DNA from: Tillus elongatus
Taxonomy: Eukaryota > Arthropoda > Insecta > Coleoptera > Cleridae
Reading direction: 5' to 3'
DNA: 64,000 nt
Assembly: GCA_964006375.1 (NCBI GenBank)
Contig: OZ023269.1
Location: 9,169,926 to 9,233,925, forward strand
Every line of letters starts with the position of its first letter. Position 1 is the first letter of the stretch. Below, in pieces: positions 25,201 through 38,093 of the stretch. A model generated the notes under the pieces. It was not told where the DNA came from. It saw nothing but the letters and a program-made list of their open reading frames with translations, and did not search any database. Position numbers and translations under genes: made by a program.

Positions 25201-28200
25201 TGCATTTGACCGCTTAAACACTCCGAATTTGTCTGTAGAATAATAAATGAATGTCAATAACCCGACCGGTTTATACATATACTAATCTCTACGTTTGTCT
25301 CGACCTAAAGACCATTTTGTTTGTATCTATGTAGTCAATATAAATAATTTCACGAAGAATTAAAATCAATATAAATATAGTTTTTATGTAGTATTTTAGT
25401 TGAATTATTTAGCCTTTGTTAGAGTTAACATGGTGAGACAGACACCCAGGTTTAGTTTTCTATTGAAAAAAGATGAGTTGAGTTGATGTTGTTTATCTCA
25501 CCAGATGTCTTTGTCGGCATGATCCAATATCCACATAGTAAATTTCTAGATCGAAAGGGAACGTACAGATTCCTTAAATAACTCGGTTCCTTTAAACCTA
25601 TATTAGATAAGGGCTCATAAATTTGTCGACCAGAAGATTAAAAGCAGGTCTTCGACCTTGTAGTTTCGCTGCACAATAAACAAACGATCGTTCTTGGACG
25701 ACAATTTTACTTCGGACTAGTTCGTTTATCTTGACGCGATATAAATACACGGGAGCTAGCTTTTTAGTTTACAATTTTCTTCCTCTGAAGATGTTGACAT
25801 TGTCAACGAAACGATCGTAAAGTCTCTGAAATATGTGTTGTGGTGATTTGAGTTTCTCCAAGTGTACTTATTATGTGATAGGGTTTTAAAAAAAGAATGT
25901 CAAGTGTATAGCTAGGGTTTGATCCTATGACCAACCAATTTTTCATCATTCTAGAATTTTTGAAAAGAAACTAACACCAGTTTTGATTTAGTTTGGCTAT
26001 TGTCAGAAGATTCCAGTTAAAAAAATGTTTTCTGTAGTAGGATTTTAAAAGAAAAATGTCAAGTGTATAACTGAAATCCGATACTATCACCATCCAATTT
26101 TTTCATCATTCTAGAATTTTTGGAATAAAACTAAAACTAGTTTTGAGTTTGCTATTGTAAGATGTTTTGTTATTCTATAGATGTTTTGCTATTGTAAGAT
26201 GATTTCAGTTAAAATAAAAATTTATCTGTAATAGGATTTTGAAAAAAAAATGTCAAGGATATGACTGAAATTTATTGCAGTAATCATTTAATTTTTCAAT
26301 TGTTTGGCTATCGTAAGTTGGTTGCAGTTAACATAAAATGTTTCATAGTAAGATTTTGTCTGTGAAAATAAAGGACTAGAAATTATTTTCACTTTTGCAT
26401 TTGACCGCTTAAACATTCCGAATTTGTCTGTAGAATAATAAATTATGTCAATAACTCGGCCGGTTTATACATATACTACGTCTCGACTTAAAGATCTGTT
26501 TGTTTTGTTTGTATCTATGAATTTGATATATATCACGAAGAATTAGCATCGATATAAATACAGTTTGTATGTAGTATTTTAGTTGAATTATTTATCTTTT
26601 GTTAGAGTGTTAACATGTTGAGCCAAACACCCGGTATTAGTTTTTTCTATTTAAAAAATATGAGCGGAGTTGATGTTGTTTATCGAGCCAGATGACTGCA
26701 GGCGTGTTCCAATATCCACATAGTAAATTTCTAGATCGAAAGGGAACGTGCAGATTCCTTAAATACCTCGGTCCCTTTTAAGCTATTATCCGTATATTAG
26801 ATAAGAGCTCATAAATATGTCGACCAGAAGATTAAAAAGCAGGTCTTCGACCTAGTGGTTTCACCACACAATAAACAAACGATCGTTCCTAGACGACAAT
26901 TTTACTTCGGACTAGTTCGTTTACCTTGACGCGATATAAATACATGTAGCTAGTTGTTTAAGTTAGAATTTATCTTCCTCTGAAGATGTTGACTTTGTCA
27001 ACGAAATGATCGTAAGATCATTGAAATAAGTGTGGTGGTGATTTGGGTTTTCTCAAAGTGTACTTATTAGTGCTCATCACAGGTTCCAGTTTTCACATAG
27101 TGAATATTTAGTAAAGCAATTTATTTGCGCAAAATAAATTGAGATGTTTAACGCAAAAACTATATTGTAAGTATTTCTGGATAATCCAGACACCAGATTA
27201 TTGAGCAAAAGACAGAAAGTGAAGCACATATCATACATATACCTATGTACAAATGTACATGCATATAAAACATGCAATATATACATGACAGTTTTCAACA
27301 TTTCTTTCATTTTCCAAGCAAACACAACATTTCAATTCAAAAATTTTATCACATACCAGCGTTCGAAAACTGGGGAGAACTTCTTTGTTGTCGAGATATC
27401 TGTAATTTTTGTTTTAAAACTAAAAGCTCCTGCTCCAGCCTTGCATTTCCAGCCACAGTTTCTTCTAATTTCTTAGAATTCTGAGCCAGCATTAAATGCA
27501 CCCTGCTCAACTCATTTTCCAAGATAATCTGCTGTTTTCTTGCTTGTTCTACTTCTGAGGGATCGTTAAAACCTTTATTCAGTCTCATTCTTAAACCACC
27601 TAAGGCTCGTTCAATGTCTTCTTTATCTTGTTGAAGAGTTTGTAAAGTCCCTGATTCCTCGTGTATCAGTCGGTCTAACTGATAAAGTTGTTGGACCTTG
27701 TCTTGTAGTTGTAGGTGATTTGGATTCAGTCTATTCCAGTCTCTTTTTTCTTCTGCCAATAAACGCCTTTCTTGAATTTGTTGATTGAATTCTAACCGAT
27801 CCCTAATGTATGAATTCAAGTTATTTCTGTCGTTTGGTGTGCGATATAATGAGCCTAGTTTTACCATGTTGTCGACCAGATTTACTAATGGTTTTCCTTT
27901 TTCATACTTATAAAAAACATTAAAATGTCAATGTCATTATTAGATTACACTATAAAAAATATATTTTTGATGAAGGAGATTTAAATTGTTTACCTGTTTT
28001 TCTAGTTCTATGAGATGTTGTTTTATTTGTTCTAGTTTTTGGAGATTTTCTATCCTCTTTGCTTGATCCATAAGGTGTAGCTGAGCCTAAAACAGCGAAC
28101 ATTGTAGTAACAAACTAATAACTAAAATTTTAAGAAACGGATTTTTAAAATATAAAATAAAACATGAAATTTGTATAAAACTTTGAAATATTCCTGTAGA

Positions 28201-31200
28201 CATTAACTCACTGGAATACCCCAATAAAAGTGAGCATCCGCATATTTTTTGTGTCCCTTTATAACTGATTCTAAAATCCTATGAATCTAAAGAACTCTCA
28301 GTGAGTTTGTAACATGTTACACGTGTTGCAACCTTTCCCATACTATAAGGTTTATAAATACATCTGATCAACTAACTGTCACGTCTGCAGAATAGTTCTC
28401 ACTGACTAACAATATGGTGGAATAATTGACTACGAGCCTGGTGGGCCTCGTCAATGGCTATGACAACATTATGTTGCACACTGTTCTTTACTGAATAAAT
28501 ATTGTAAGATGTATTTATAAACCTTATAGTATGGGAAAAATTGCAACACGTGTAACATGTTACAAGTTTAGGAACAGTAAAAGTATTATGTCTGCGATCC
28601 TCATCTAATTAGGCTAAAGAGACAGGCTTAGAATATTGTATATTTGAGTGGAGGGTGACATCGTCCGTGTAACTGTGAACTGGGTTGGATGTGCTAGAGA
28701 GGAGGTCATTGATGTGAAGAAGAAACAAAGTATGAGCTAGAGCTGAACCTTGAGGGACTCCTGCATTAATTAGATACAGTTTAGAAGAATGGCCATCCAC
28801 GACAACAGAAATGCTCCGGTTGGAGAAGAAATTTGCTGTCCAGGTACAGAGTTTTTGGTGGTAGGCTATAGGCCGGAAGTTTATTAAGCAGCGCTGCGTG
28901 CCAGACCTGGTCGAATGCTTTGGATGTGTCTAAAGCGACAATCTGGGATTCACCGTGTAGTTCCATAGACTTGTTCCAAGAATGAGTGACAAAGGAAAGG
29001 AGGTCGGCAGTCGATCTGCGCTCACGGAATCCATACTGCCTGTCGTGGATTAGACTGTGTTTTTCAAGAAATTTTAGTAATTCGGTGTTTATATACTTTT
29101 CCATCACTTTAGGAAGCGCTTTAGATCCTTTCTTGGGGACGGGTTGTACTCGAGCAGTTTCCCAGTTACTAGAGAATATGCCTCTTTGTAAGATGTTTGA
29201 AACAGACGAGTCAGTACAGGAGCAAGTTCTGGTGCGCATTTCTTGAGAACAATTGCTGGGATTTCGTCAAGGTCAGAGGCTTTCCTGGTATTAAGAGAAG
29301 AGAGCATCTTTCCTACCTTTTTAGTTTTGAAAATGATATCCGTCATTTTATGCGCGACATTGGGGATTATTGGTAGTTGAACATTTGGAGGTGGGTTGAG
29401 AGTAGAATTGTCAGCGAACAATAAGGCAAACAGTTCAGCCTTGCCCAGGGCGGTAGAAACAATTTCTTCCCCTGAAACAAGGGGTGGGAACATGCTCTTG
29501 CAGAAATTATTCCCAATAGATTTAGCGGTGACTGATGTCTTATAGCATTCAGGATTTGTTGTAAGAAGGAGATCCAAGGGATTTGAGCTGTGTGTTGGGA
29601 TGCGAGGAAAGTAAGTAGGTTGCTGAACCATATTGGGTAAAGAATTGCTGATTGCAAAGGCCTCCGCTGCTCTTCCTTGTGGATCGGTTTTTGAAGATCC
29701 TAGCCATTTCTTATTATGGACATTGAAGTCACCAAGAATAGTGACCTCAGAGGAAGGATATTCAGAAATCAGATGGTCGGTTTTCTCAGAAAGGTAGTCA
29801 AAGAGCTGGACAAAGTTGTTGTCAGAAGGTGACCAGTAAATGCAACAGATGAATTTAGTCGCAGCCCTGAGAGAGAGTTTCAACCAAAGTATGTCTTTTC
29901 TTCCAGCTTCTAAGTTGGGGAGTCTGGTGCAGGGTAGATTGCTACGGACAGATGCGCACACACCTCCATACAATCCAAAGGAAGTAAGGAGCTCCTACCT
30001 TCGGAAATTAAGGTGATTAGTGGCTGTTTTGGCACTGATTTGGGTTTCGGTGAGGAAGAGGAGTTGGGGCCTATTAGCCTGGAGAAAATGGTGGACGAAG
30101 TTCAGGTTAGAATTTAGGCCACATATATTCTAGAAGGATATGTTAAATCTTGATGCCGGCGCTCCATGTACACCCCTCTCCCGGAGATCAGAATGGTGGG
30201 GTATTTTACCTCCGGAATCTTTTGTACAAGGAGGAGCCATCATCATTTTAGTTTGTCATTTATTGACCTTTAGATGTCATTTATTAATCTAAAATTGATG
30301 TGTTTTGGGATTTTTTATAAATATCCACAATAATTGAGATACCAAATTCTTCCATTTGGGTGGGCGCCGAATTTGTTTACTGTGGTGTTATTATTATTAA
30401 AATTATTAAACTGCATAGAAGTATGTAGGTTTTTCATACTAGTTACATCATAATTTGTTTAAAAATATTTGTGAAAATACACCATTAAATCTCTAAAGTT
30501 ACTTCCATTAGCATTGTTAATACTGTTAGTAGCATAACTATTACTAATATTACTTTTATTTTAGTATGTGTTAAAAAAATTGTTAGTATGTAAGCAATAT
30601 TGTTGGTTAGTTTTCAGCTTAAAATTTGATATTGTCAAACCTGTATGTTGTCAATTTCACTGTAACAATTTTCAATTGCATGTAACGTATTGGCACTTTG
30701 TCTACGTAACTGAATCAGGAGTAAAACTAATTCCTCATGGGTTCGTCCAAGTAATTCACCTGCAGACATATTCATTTTTTCGGGCCAATTTTCCTAATGA
30801 ACCAAAAATTGAATGAAGCAAAACTATACACAAACAGTAGTTAATAAAAAAAAGTATGTGCAGTATTGTGCGAATTAATGTGAGCATTTTGAATTTCTGT
30901 ATTATTTCAACATGGCAACACTGCTGTGACAATTTTGACAAGTCGTCGCATGAGTTCCACAGGGTTCTAAGTACACTTTTGGGCAAAATTGTGGATTTTT
31001 TGTTGTATGAATTCTGCATGTTTTGGTGTTAAAAATATCGCTATTGGAGTAAAGATGGCAAAATTGACATTCTGTATACAAAAAAAGTTGTATTCCTCAC
31101 TGTCACTACTAACAGCAACTCGTTAGCGCACACCCGAACTTTTTGGTCAGGAGACGCCACTGGAAAATATATCCACATGTGTCATCAATAGATTATATAG

Positions 31201-34200
31201 CTTAAACATATTATATATGCGAGAAAACTGCAGCAAATTAGTGCGAGGTCGAGCCATCCAAAACAAGCCAACCCCACGGCTACTCAATCTAGAAAGATGC
31301 AATGATGAAGCAGACGGAAGCGCAGGAGAGTCAACAAAATTATTTAGCAGCTTATAAAGGAAGAGCAGCGTGTACTGGCTGCATCTGGCAGTGAGCAAGC
31401 AATAACCTGTCGCGGAGAACAAGAGACCATGTGGATAGCCAACTTCAAGATAGGTGCCTATCTGTTTAAACATGGGGTACTTAAAAAATCATCGCTGCAC
31501 CTTCTTAAGGCTTAAGACATGCATCTAATAAGTTAGGCGACCACACAATTGATGCATACTCGAGTCTACTTCTGACCAGAGAATCAAAAATCACCTCTAG
31601 CGCTTTGTGTCAACAAAATCTCTGGTAGATCTCATTACAAATACTAAAATTTGGAGTGATGCTGCTACCGAACTCTCAATGTGCAAATTAAAACTAAGTT
31701 TCCTATCGAATAGAACAACGAGATTTCAGAATACAGGTTTCTTTGTCAAAAGAGTAGCTTGCAGAGAATAAACAAACTCAACAATAGAATGCCGACGGCT
31801 GCAAGAAGCAACACAGTACTTATCTAATTGGGATTTAAAGAGTTATAGGAAGACCAATCAAAGATATGACCCAGATTCATTTGCAAACGAATACAGTCGT
31901 CTATAGAATCAATGGATAAGTAAATATTCGAGTCATCAGCGTGGAGAAGACATGGGACAAGCAGCTGTACAATATCATTAATAAAAGTGTTAGAAAAGGC
32001 GGGCACAAAAATCAAACCCAGAGGCACGCCAGAACTGATGAAAAAGTGATTTGACTTAAAGCCACGCCACTCTACAAAAGCCGCCCTATCCGAAAGATAA
32101 AAAGCAAATAGCTCAATAAGATGGTCAGAAAATCCATAGCATGAAAGCTCATGTAGAAAAATGCCAAGAGGTATACTGTCAAAGGCCTTGCTACAATGAA
32201 GATATATTACATCAGCCTATTTAGCCACATCCAAAGCAACCGGCAATTATTGAGTAATACACAGTAGATTGGTGACTGTTGACCAACAATTCATAAACCC
32301 ATATTGATTATCAGAGATTAGGTGTTTAATATGAGACTGAATATGAGGAATGATCTGTGTGTAGTTTTCTATATTAGCTCGGTCCCCATCCTTGAACACA
32401 GATACAGACTGTGAAAACATCCAAAGGCTAGGGAAAAAAGCATGCCAAGTAATGAAATTAAAAATAAAGGTTACTGGTGTCACAAGCACGGGAACCAATA
32501 TTTCAATACAACAGCTGGAATGTTATCTAGACCAGCTGTCATATTTGCCTTGATCTTTCAAATAGCTAGTGGCAGGTCGCTCGTCTCGTCTCGGCATTCA
32601 CTTACCAGCCTGGAATTTACCTGTGGGCTACTTAGGGCCTTGAGGACTGCCTGGCTGTTTGTGGCTATGAGGATCCGCTTGTTGGTGTAGCCCCTCCTCT
32701 TGTTCTCTCGCACGCAGTGTAAGATGGCGTACATTTCGGCCTGAAAGACCGTTACATGAGTTCCGAGGGAAATACTGTGACTTACTCTCGGTCCTTCCGA
32801 ATAAACGCCTGCGCCCCCGTCCCACGCTCCCCGCGGGTCGGTCCGTGAACCAGACGAGCGCGTCCCGTGGTAGGCCCGGCGTCTACCCCCGACAGACCTC
32901 GCATCGGGGATTTCCACCGTAAAATTGTTTTCCCTGAAGATTCGCGAGCTCGCGAAGTCTAACCTCATTTCAAGCATGGGCTCCTTCACGATCTCCTGAA
33001 TTTTGCAGTGACCCCTGCAACCTGCGTTGATCTTTAGTCTATCATTGCAAGGTAGTCTGTATAGTCATAGCCTGGCCTCCCCCATGATAGCTAAGTGTAG
33101 GGGGGCAGATCCAACAACACCTCCATGGCAGCTGTTGGGGTTGAAGTCATGGCCCCTGTGATGCCTAGGCAAGCCATCCTTTGGATCCCGCCTAGTTTTT
33201 GTTTGGCACTGGATTGTGTCACCTTAGGCCACCAGACCGGTGCCGCATATGTTAGCGATGGTCTGACCACCCTTGTGTATAGCCAGTGGGCCATTGTAGG
33301 TCTTAGTCCCCACGTTTTTCCATATAGCCGGCTAGTGACGGCTAGGGTCATAACTGCCTTACGCAGTATTTTTTCAACGTGACCATTCCAGGTTAGCTTA
33401 GAGTCAAATACGACCTCAAGATATTTTACTTTCCTGGCCATTGGGATGTTTCTACTGTATAGAGTGAGTGTTCTGTGGCTCTCCCACTTCCTACTCCTCG
33501 TAAACGGTATGATGGTTGCTTTCTCAGGGTTCATCCTGAGCCCTTGGCCGACCACGTTTCCACCACTTTCAGTGCTGTCTGCATGCGCTCCCACACTGAC
33601 TGTGTAACCTTTGCTCGGACTATGATGACAATGTGGTCCGCATAGCTCTGTACCTCGTACCCCCCTCCCGAGAACCTCCCTAGCAGGCCGTCCACGACTA
33701 GGCACCAGAGCAGGGGACTTAGTCAGTTGGACTTAATCAAAATGCATGCGGGGTGGAACAGCTGTACTTCCCTGTTTATAATGTATATATGACCAGAGGT
33801 CTTAGGATCCCGTTTAATATTCTTGGATATAGCTTAATTTTTGTCCTGAGGTAAAAAATCTGTTACGTGCCTCAACATCACCATTAGGCTTATATAATCG
33901 AAATGCCTTATATTTGTGTTTTATATCAGATATAATTCCCATGTTGAAATATGGAGGATATCTTGTTGAGCATGGTATTTTAAGGGGAATAAATCTGTGA
34001 AACAGAATATACAACATTATAAATAAAGCTTGCATGCTGAGTACACGTCGATACAAGCTGTAAAAGTAGTCCAATCAGCTACCTGAAAATCATGTCACAA
34101 TCCATGAAAATTCGCTTTTTTAAGTGGAAGCAATCAACATAAAGCAACCGTATTTAGTGCTGTATGAAAATAAATGAAACTAAGATTAAATGCATGTACT

Positions 34201-37200
34201 CGGCAAGGGGTGGCCACTTTCAACATTTTTTTAATAATTAGTATTGTATTAAATTTTAAATGTTACTCTTCGTACCAAGGAAGTTTATAAAATAAAGTCT
34301 CTGGAAAACCGTTAAGTTTATCGATTTAATTCAAGGTTGCCTTTTTTATGTAGAACTAAGCAGATAATAAGCACCAAATTATCAAAAATACTAATACCAA
34401 GAGAGTTATCATGAAATAATGGTAAAAAAATGGTCAGATTCTATGCCACTGGTCCATAATAGTAACAAGAGTTTATCATCAAGTGTATTTAGATAAATGT
34501 TCTAATGGAACCAAGTTTTATTTAAATAGAAAAACCCGGTTTTAGAATACAGGGAAAACCACAATTCTGACCAATTCTCTTTCACACCTGTGTCTTAAAA
34601 ATGTGTCCGTTTTGGACCTATGTGTATATAACGTGTTTTTCTTATTTTTTCACTAACGAATTTCCCATGTTTTTTGAAACATCCTGTATAACCAAGTCTA
34701 ACTTTGTTTTCTGTACATTCTAGCATGTAAAACTGATCAAGTTGTCAACTTTTTTGTACCCTATTTTGTAAACATGGTAATTGAACCACTTTTAAGTAAA
34801 TTAATAGATTTCATTTTCCGGGGATGGAGTTTGACTGAATAAATTGCTGATGTCAATGTATATTATGAAAATTTTCTAAATGAAATAACTCCACGAAATT
34901 ATTTTGGAAGTTAGGTGATGATAAAAACAAAAAACTAACATTGATAACTTACCTTTCGATGCCCAGTTTCTGAATTAATATCTGGGTGACTTGGTCCTTT
35001 TTGCATGTAGTAAGCTGGTTGGGGGGAACTAAAAATTTAATACGATATAAATTACAAAATAATTAACTTTAAACTCTGTATGCTTACATATCTTCACCAT
35101 CATGACCTCGACATAGATTTGAAGTTGATCTTGACTGATATACTTGTGGCCCAGAATTTTGATGCCAACCACGTTTACCAGAGATTGCTCTCGGAAAAGT
35201 ATCTCTTGTATTAATAGTGATTGAACCTGAGGCTACAATAATCCCATTAAAATGTTTCAATATCACCTTCCTATTTCTTCCTTATAAGTTTTAAATATGA
35301 ACATTGCCGAAACGTGTAAAATAACCAACACCCAAATCATTTTATTTTAATGCAGTAGGTATATATCATTATTCATATTTTTTTGACTTTCAAGTAATTA
35401 AACTTTATCATGAAGAAGAATTTTATGTAGCTTGATAAAATTATACTTTAGTGAATTTCTTTGTTACTAATTTGCACACAAAATTATATCTACAATATAA
35501 AATTTTAAAGATTTGCTCTGTGTTTTTTTGTTTTTGTCTATAAATCAATTTTTAACTGTAATTAATCTGAAATTGTCCTACACTAGTTAATTTACTGAGA
35601 AACTATATTTAAAAAAAAAAAGATAAGAGTCAAAAGAAATAGTAGAAAATAAACAAAATCATAGGTTAAAATGATTTAGATTTCACCAAAAAGATCACGC
35701 TGAGATAAAAGGATTTTTAAGGAAAAAGAAGAGCGTGGAATTTTGTTATTTAAAACGCAGTTGCCACAATTTTCTTAATTTTCCAAGCCAGTGCAAAAAG
35801 AATTATAAACATACAAATCTGGTACTCATATGTGATATGAACATGAACATGCATACCAGCTGTGTCTGAAAACCAACTTGGCAACATCCCACAGCTGCAG
35901 CAGAGGCAATGCTGAATCTTACTCCACTGCAGATATGAGTGAAAAGAGAATATGTACCAACTTGGTTGTTCATTGTGATGGGTCTAGGGCTGGTGTATCT
36001 TTTATGAGAAAGAAATCAAGACTAAGATTTGGTGGGGTTGAATTGTACTCTACTCCCCCAGTCTAATATTTTTTGGAGATCCACGGAGACAGAACCCTCC
36101 ATGAGTCTGCGATCCTCATCTAATTGGGCCAAAGAGACAGGCTTAGAATATTGTATATTTGAGTGGAGGGTGCTGTCGTCCGCGTAACTGCGAACTGGGT
36201 TGGATATGCTAGAGAGGAGATTATTGATGTGGAGAAGAAACAAAGTAGGGGCTAAAGCTGAACCTTGAGGAACTACTGCATTAATTGTATATAGTTTAGA
36301 GGAATGGCCATCCACGACAATAGAGATGCTCCGGTTGGAGAGGAAGTTTGCTGTCCAGGTACAGAGTTTTGGTGGTAGGCCATAGGCCGGAAGTTTATTA
36401 AGCAGCGCTGCGTGCCAGACCTGGTCGAATGTTTTGGATATGTCTAGAGCGACAATCTGGGATTCACTGTGTAGTTCCACAGACTTGTTCCAAGAATGGG
36501 TGACAAAGAAAAGGAGGTCGGCAGTTGATCTGCGCTGACGGAATCCATACTGCCTGTCGTGGATAAGACTGTGTTTTTCAAGAAATTTTAGTAATTCGGT
36601 GTTTATATACATTTCCATCACTTTAGAGATGACTGAAAGGAGACAAATAGGCCTGTAATGCATGCATAAAGCATGCATGGATATGACGCTAATTCACATG
36701 ATGCTTATGAGCATCCAAATCTGATTCATCCGAAACTGAAAGTGACAATCATACAACACAAGAATAAGACTAAAGAAATTACTTGAACAAAACAAAAGCC
36801 TCATTAAACGACAACAGCAAATTTGGGGTAATTAAGAATGAAAAAGACAGTATACCACAAATAAGAATTGATTCACAAAGCTATCCCAAAAATATTGAAA
36901 CCAACGTAAGTGAGAAACATAACAAAAAAATTGAAACCAAGTAACTATCAGATGTAGAGGTTTAGAAAAGATTAAAATGAGGACAAACAGGAAATGAAAT
37001 AGAAAATAAAGATTTTACAGAACACAATCAGATCAAGGAAATGAGAGAAAATGTAGAAGCAGAAAATGCTTACTAACAACAAAACAATAATGTGAGCATT
37101 ATAAAAGAATAACTTTTTAAACCACATGCCAGAAAATTTAGAAGGGAAAGAACATCAAAATGCAACAAAGGCCACCAAAAGAGATCTGGTAAAGATGAGA

Positions 37201-38011
37201 TACAAAAAAATTAAAGAAACCAACAAGCTACAAACTTAAATATAATAAATGGTTAACAGAAGAATTAGGAGATGTAAGAGTTTCTAAATACTGGCGATCA
37301 GAACACTATGAAGAAAGAACCCATTACATAGATAAATTAGTGACATCAGATATTCAAACTCGCGCATAAAGAAAGTAGATAACCCAAGAACAAAATGTGA
37401 CATACCAATATGCTTTCAAAATTAATTTAGAGAGGCATTCAGTCTGCAAACGTTGCTTTCAGGCAACATTAGATGAGGACAGATTCATCAGAAATACATT
37501 AGGTAAGAAATGCTGTAGCGTAACAAGGATTGTCAAGAAAGATGACAGGTGCCATAATTGTGAAGTTATGAAAATTTGGCTGGAAGTAACTAATGGCCCA
37601 GATGAAGAAGGTAGAATTAAGCTAAATGAACAAAAGCAGCACAAGGAGGCTAATAAAGCTTAGTTACCTCAAATGTGAAGTTATGAAAATTTAGCTGGAA
37701 GTAACTAATGGCCCAGATGAAGAAGGTAGAATTAAATTAAATCTACAAAAGCATCACAAGGAGACTAATGAAGCTTACTTGTTGAAAACAAGAGACAAAA
37801 ACCCTGCCAAAAATTATGCATCTTTCAATTTTATTCTTTTGACTTGCAACGATGTCTGGCAATGCCATTCCTACAGATATCTGTATTTTTTTTGCAAGTG
37901 CAAGTAGTAGACCTACAACTTAACCATACACAATGGTGGTTCTGGGTGCACCATGTGTTATTTATAGCATGTTCTTGTAGTGATATGAGGTGCTAATGAA
38001 ATTGCATCCTG

Positions 38012-38093
<82 letters not shown>

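Larger units (their letters stand above)
24921..25874 (+). mobile_element. fold-back element 1 with hammerhead-like motifs (possible Penelope-like relic)
   Basis: Arms of about 165 bp (24,950-25,115 and 25,710-25,873) are inverted copies. The left end also has a one-sided extension ('tggaacctgtaatgagcact') missing from the right. GTGATAGGGTT flanks the insertion at 24910-24920 and 25875-25885, an 11-bp target duplication inside the tandem repeat. The middle (about 25,115-25,710) has no open frame. Each arm contains a hammerhead-like motif. No reverse transcriptase or GIY-YIG endonuclease is present, so assignment to Penelope-like elements rests on the ribozyme-like motif, the inverted-arm layout and the long target duplication. 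Confidence 0.6.
24590..26340. repeat. degenerate tandem repeat split by a fold-back insertion
   Basis: Units of very roughly 150-190 bp share the phrases 'gatcctatgaccatccaattt', 'attctagaatttt', 'gatttagtttggctattgtaag' and 'gtagtaggatttt'. Units are visible near 24,596, 24,780, 25,910, 26,050 and 26,270. The array is interrupted at 24,921-25,874 by the fold-back element. Confidence 0.75.

Noticed and set aside
24921..27108. Penelope-like reverse transcriptase or GIY-YIG endonuclease near the fold-back elements
   Set aside because: No such frame is present on either strand; the class assignment therefore remains inference from the ribozyme-like motif and the ends.
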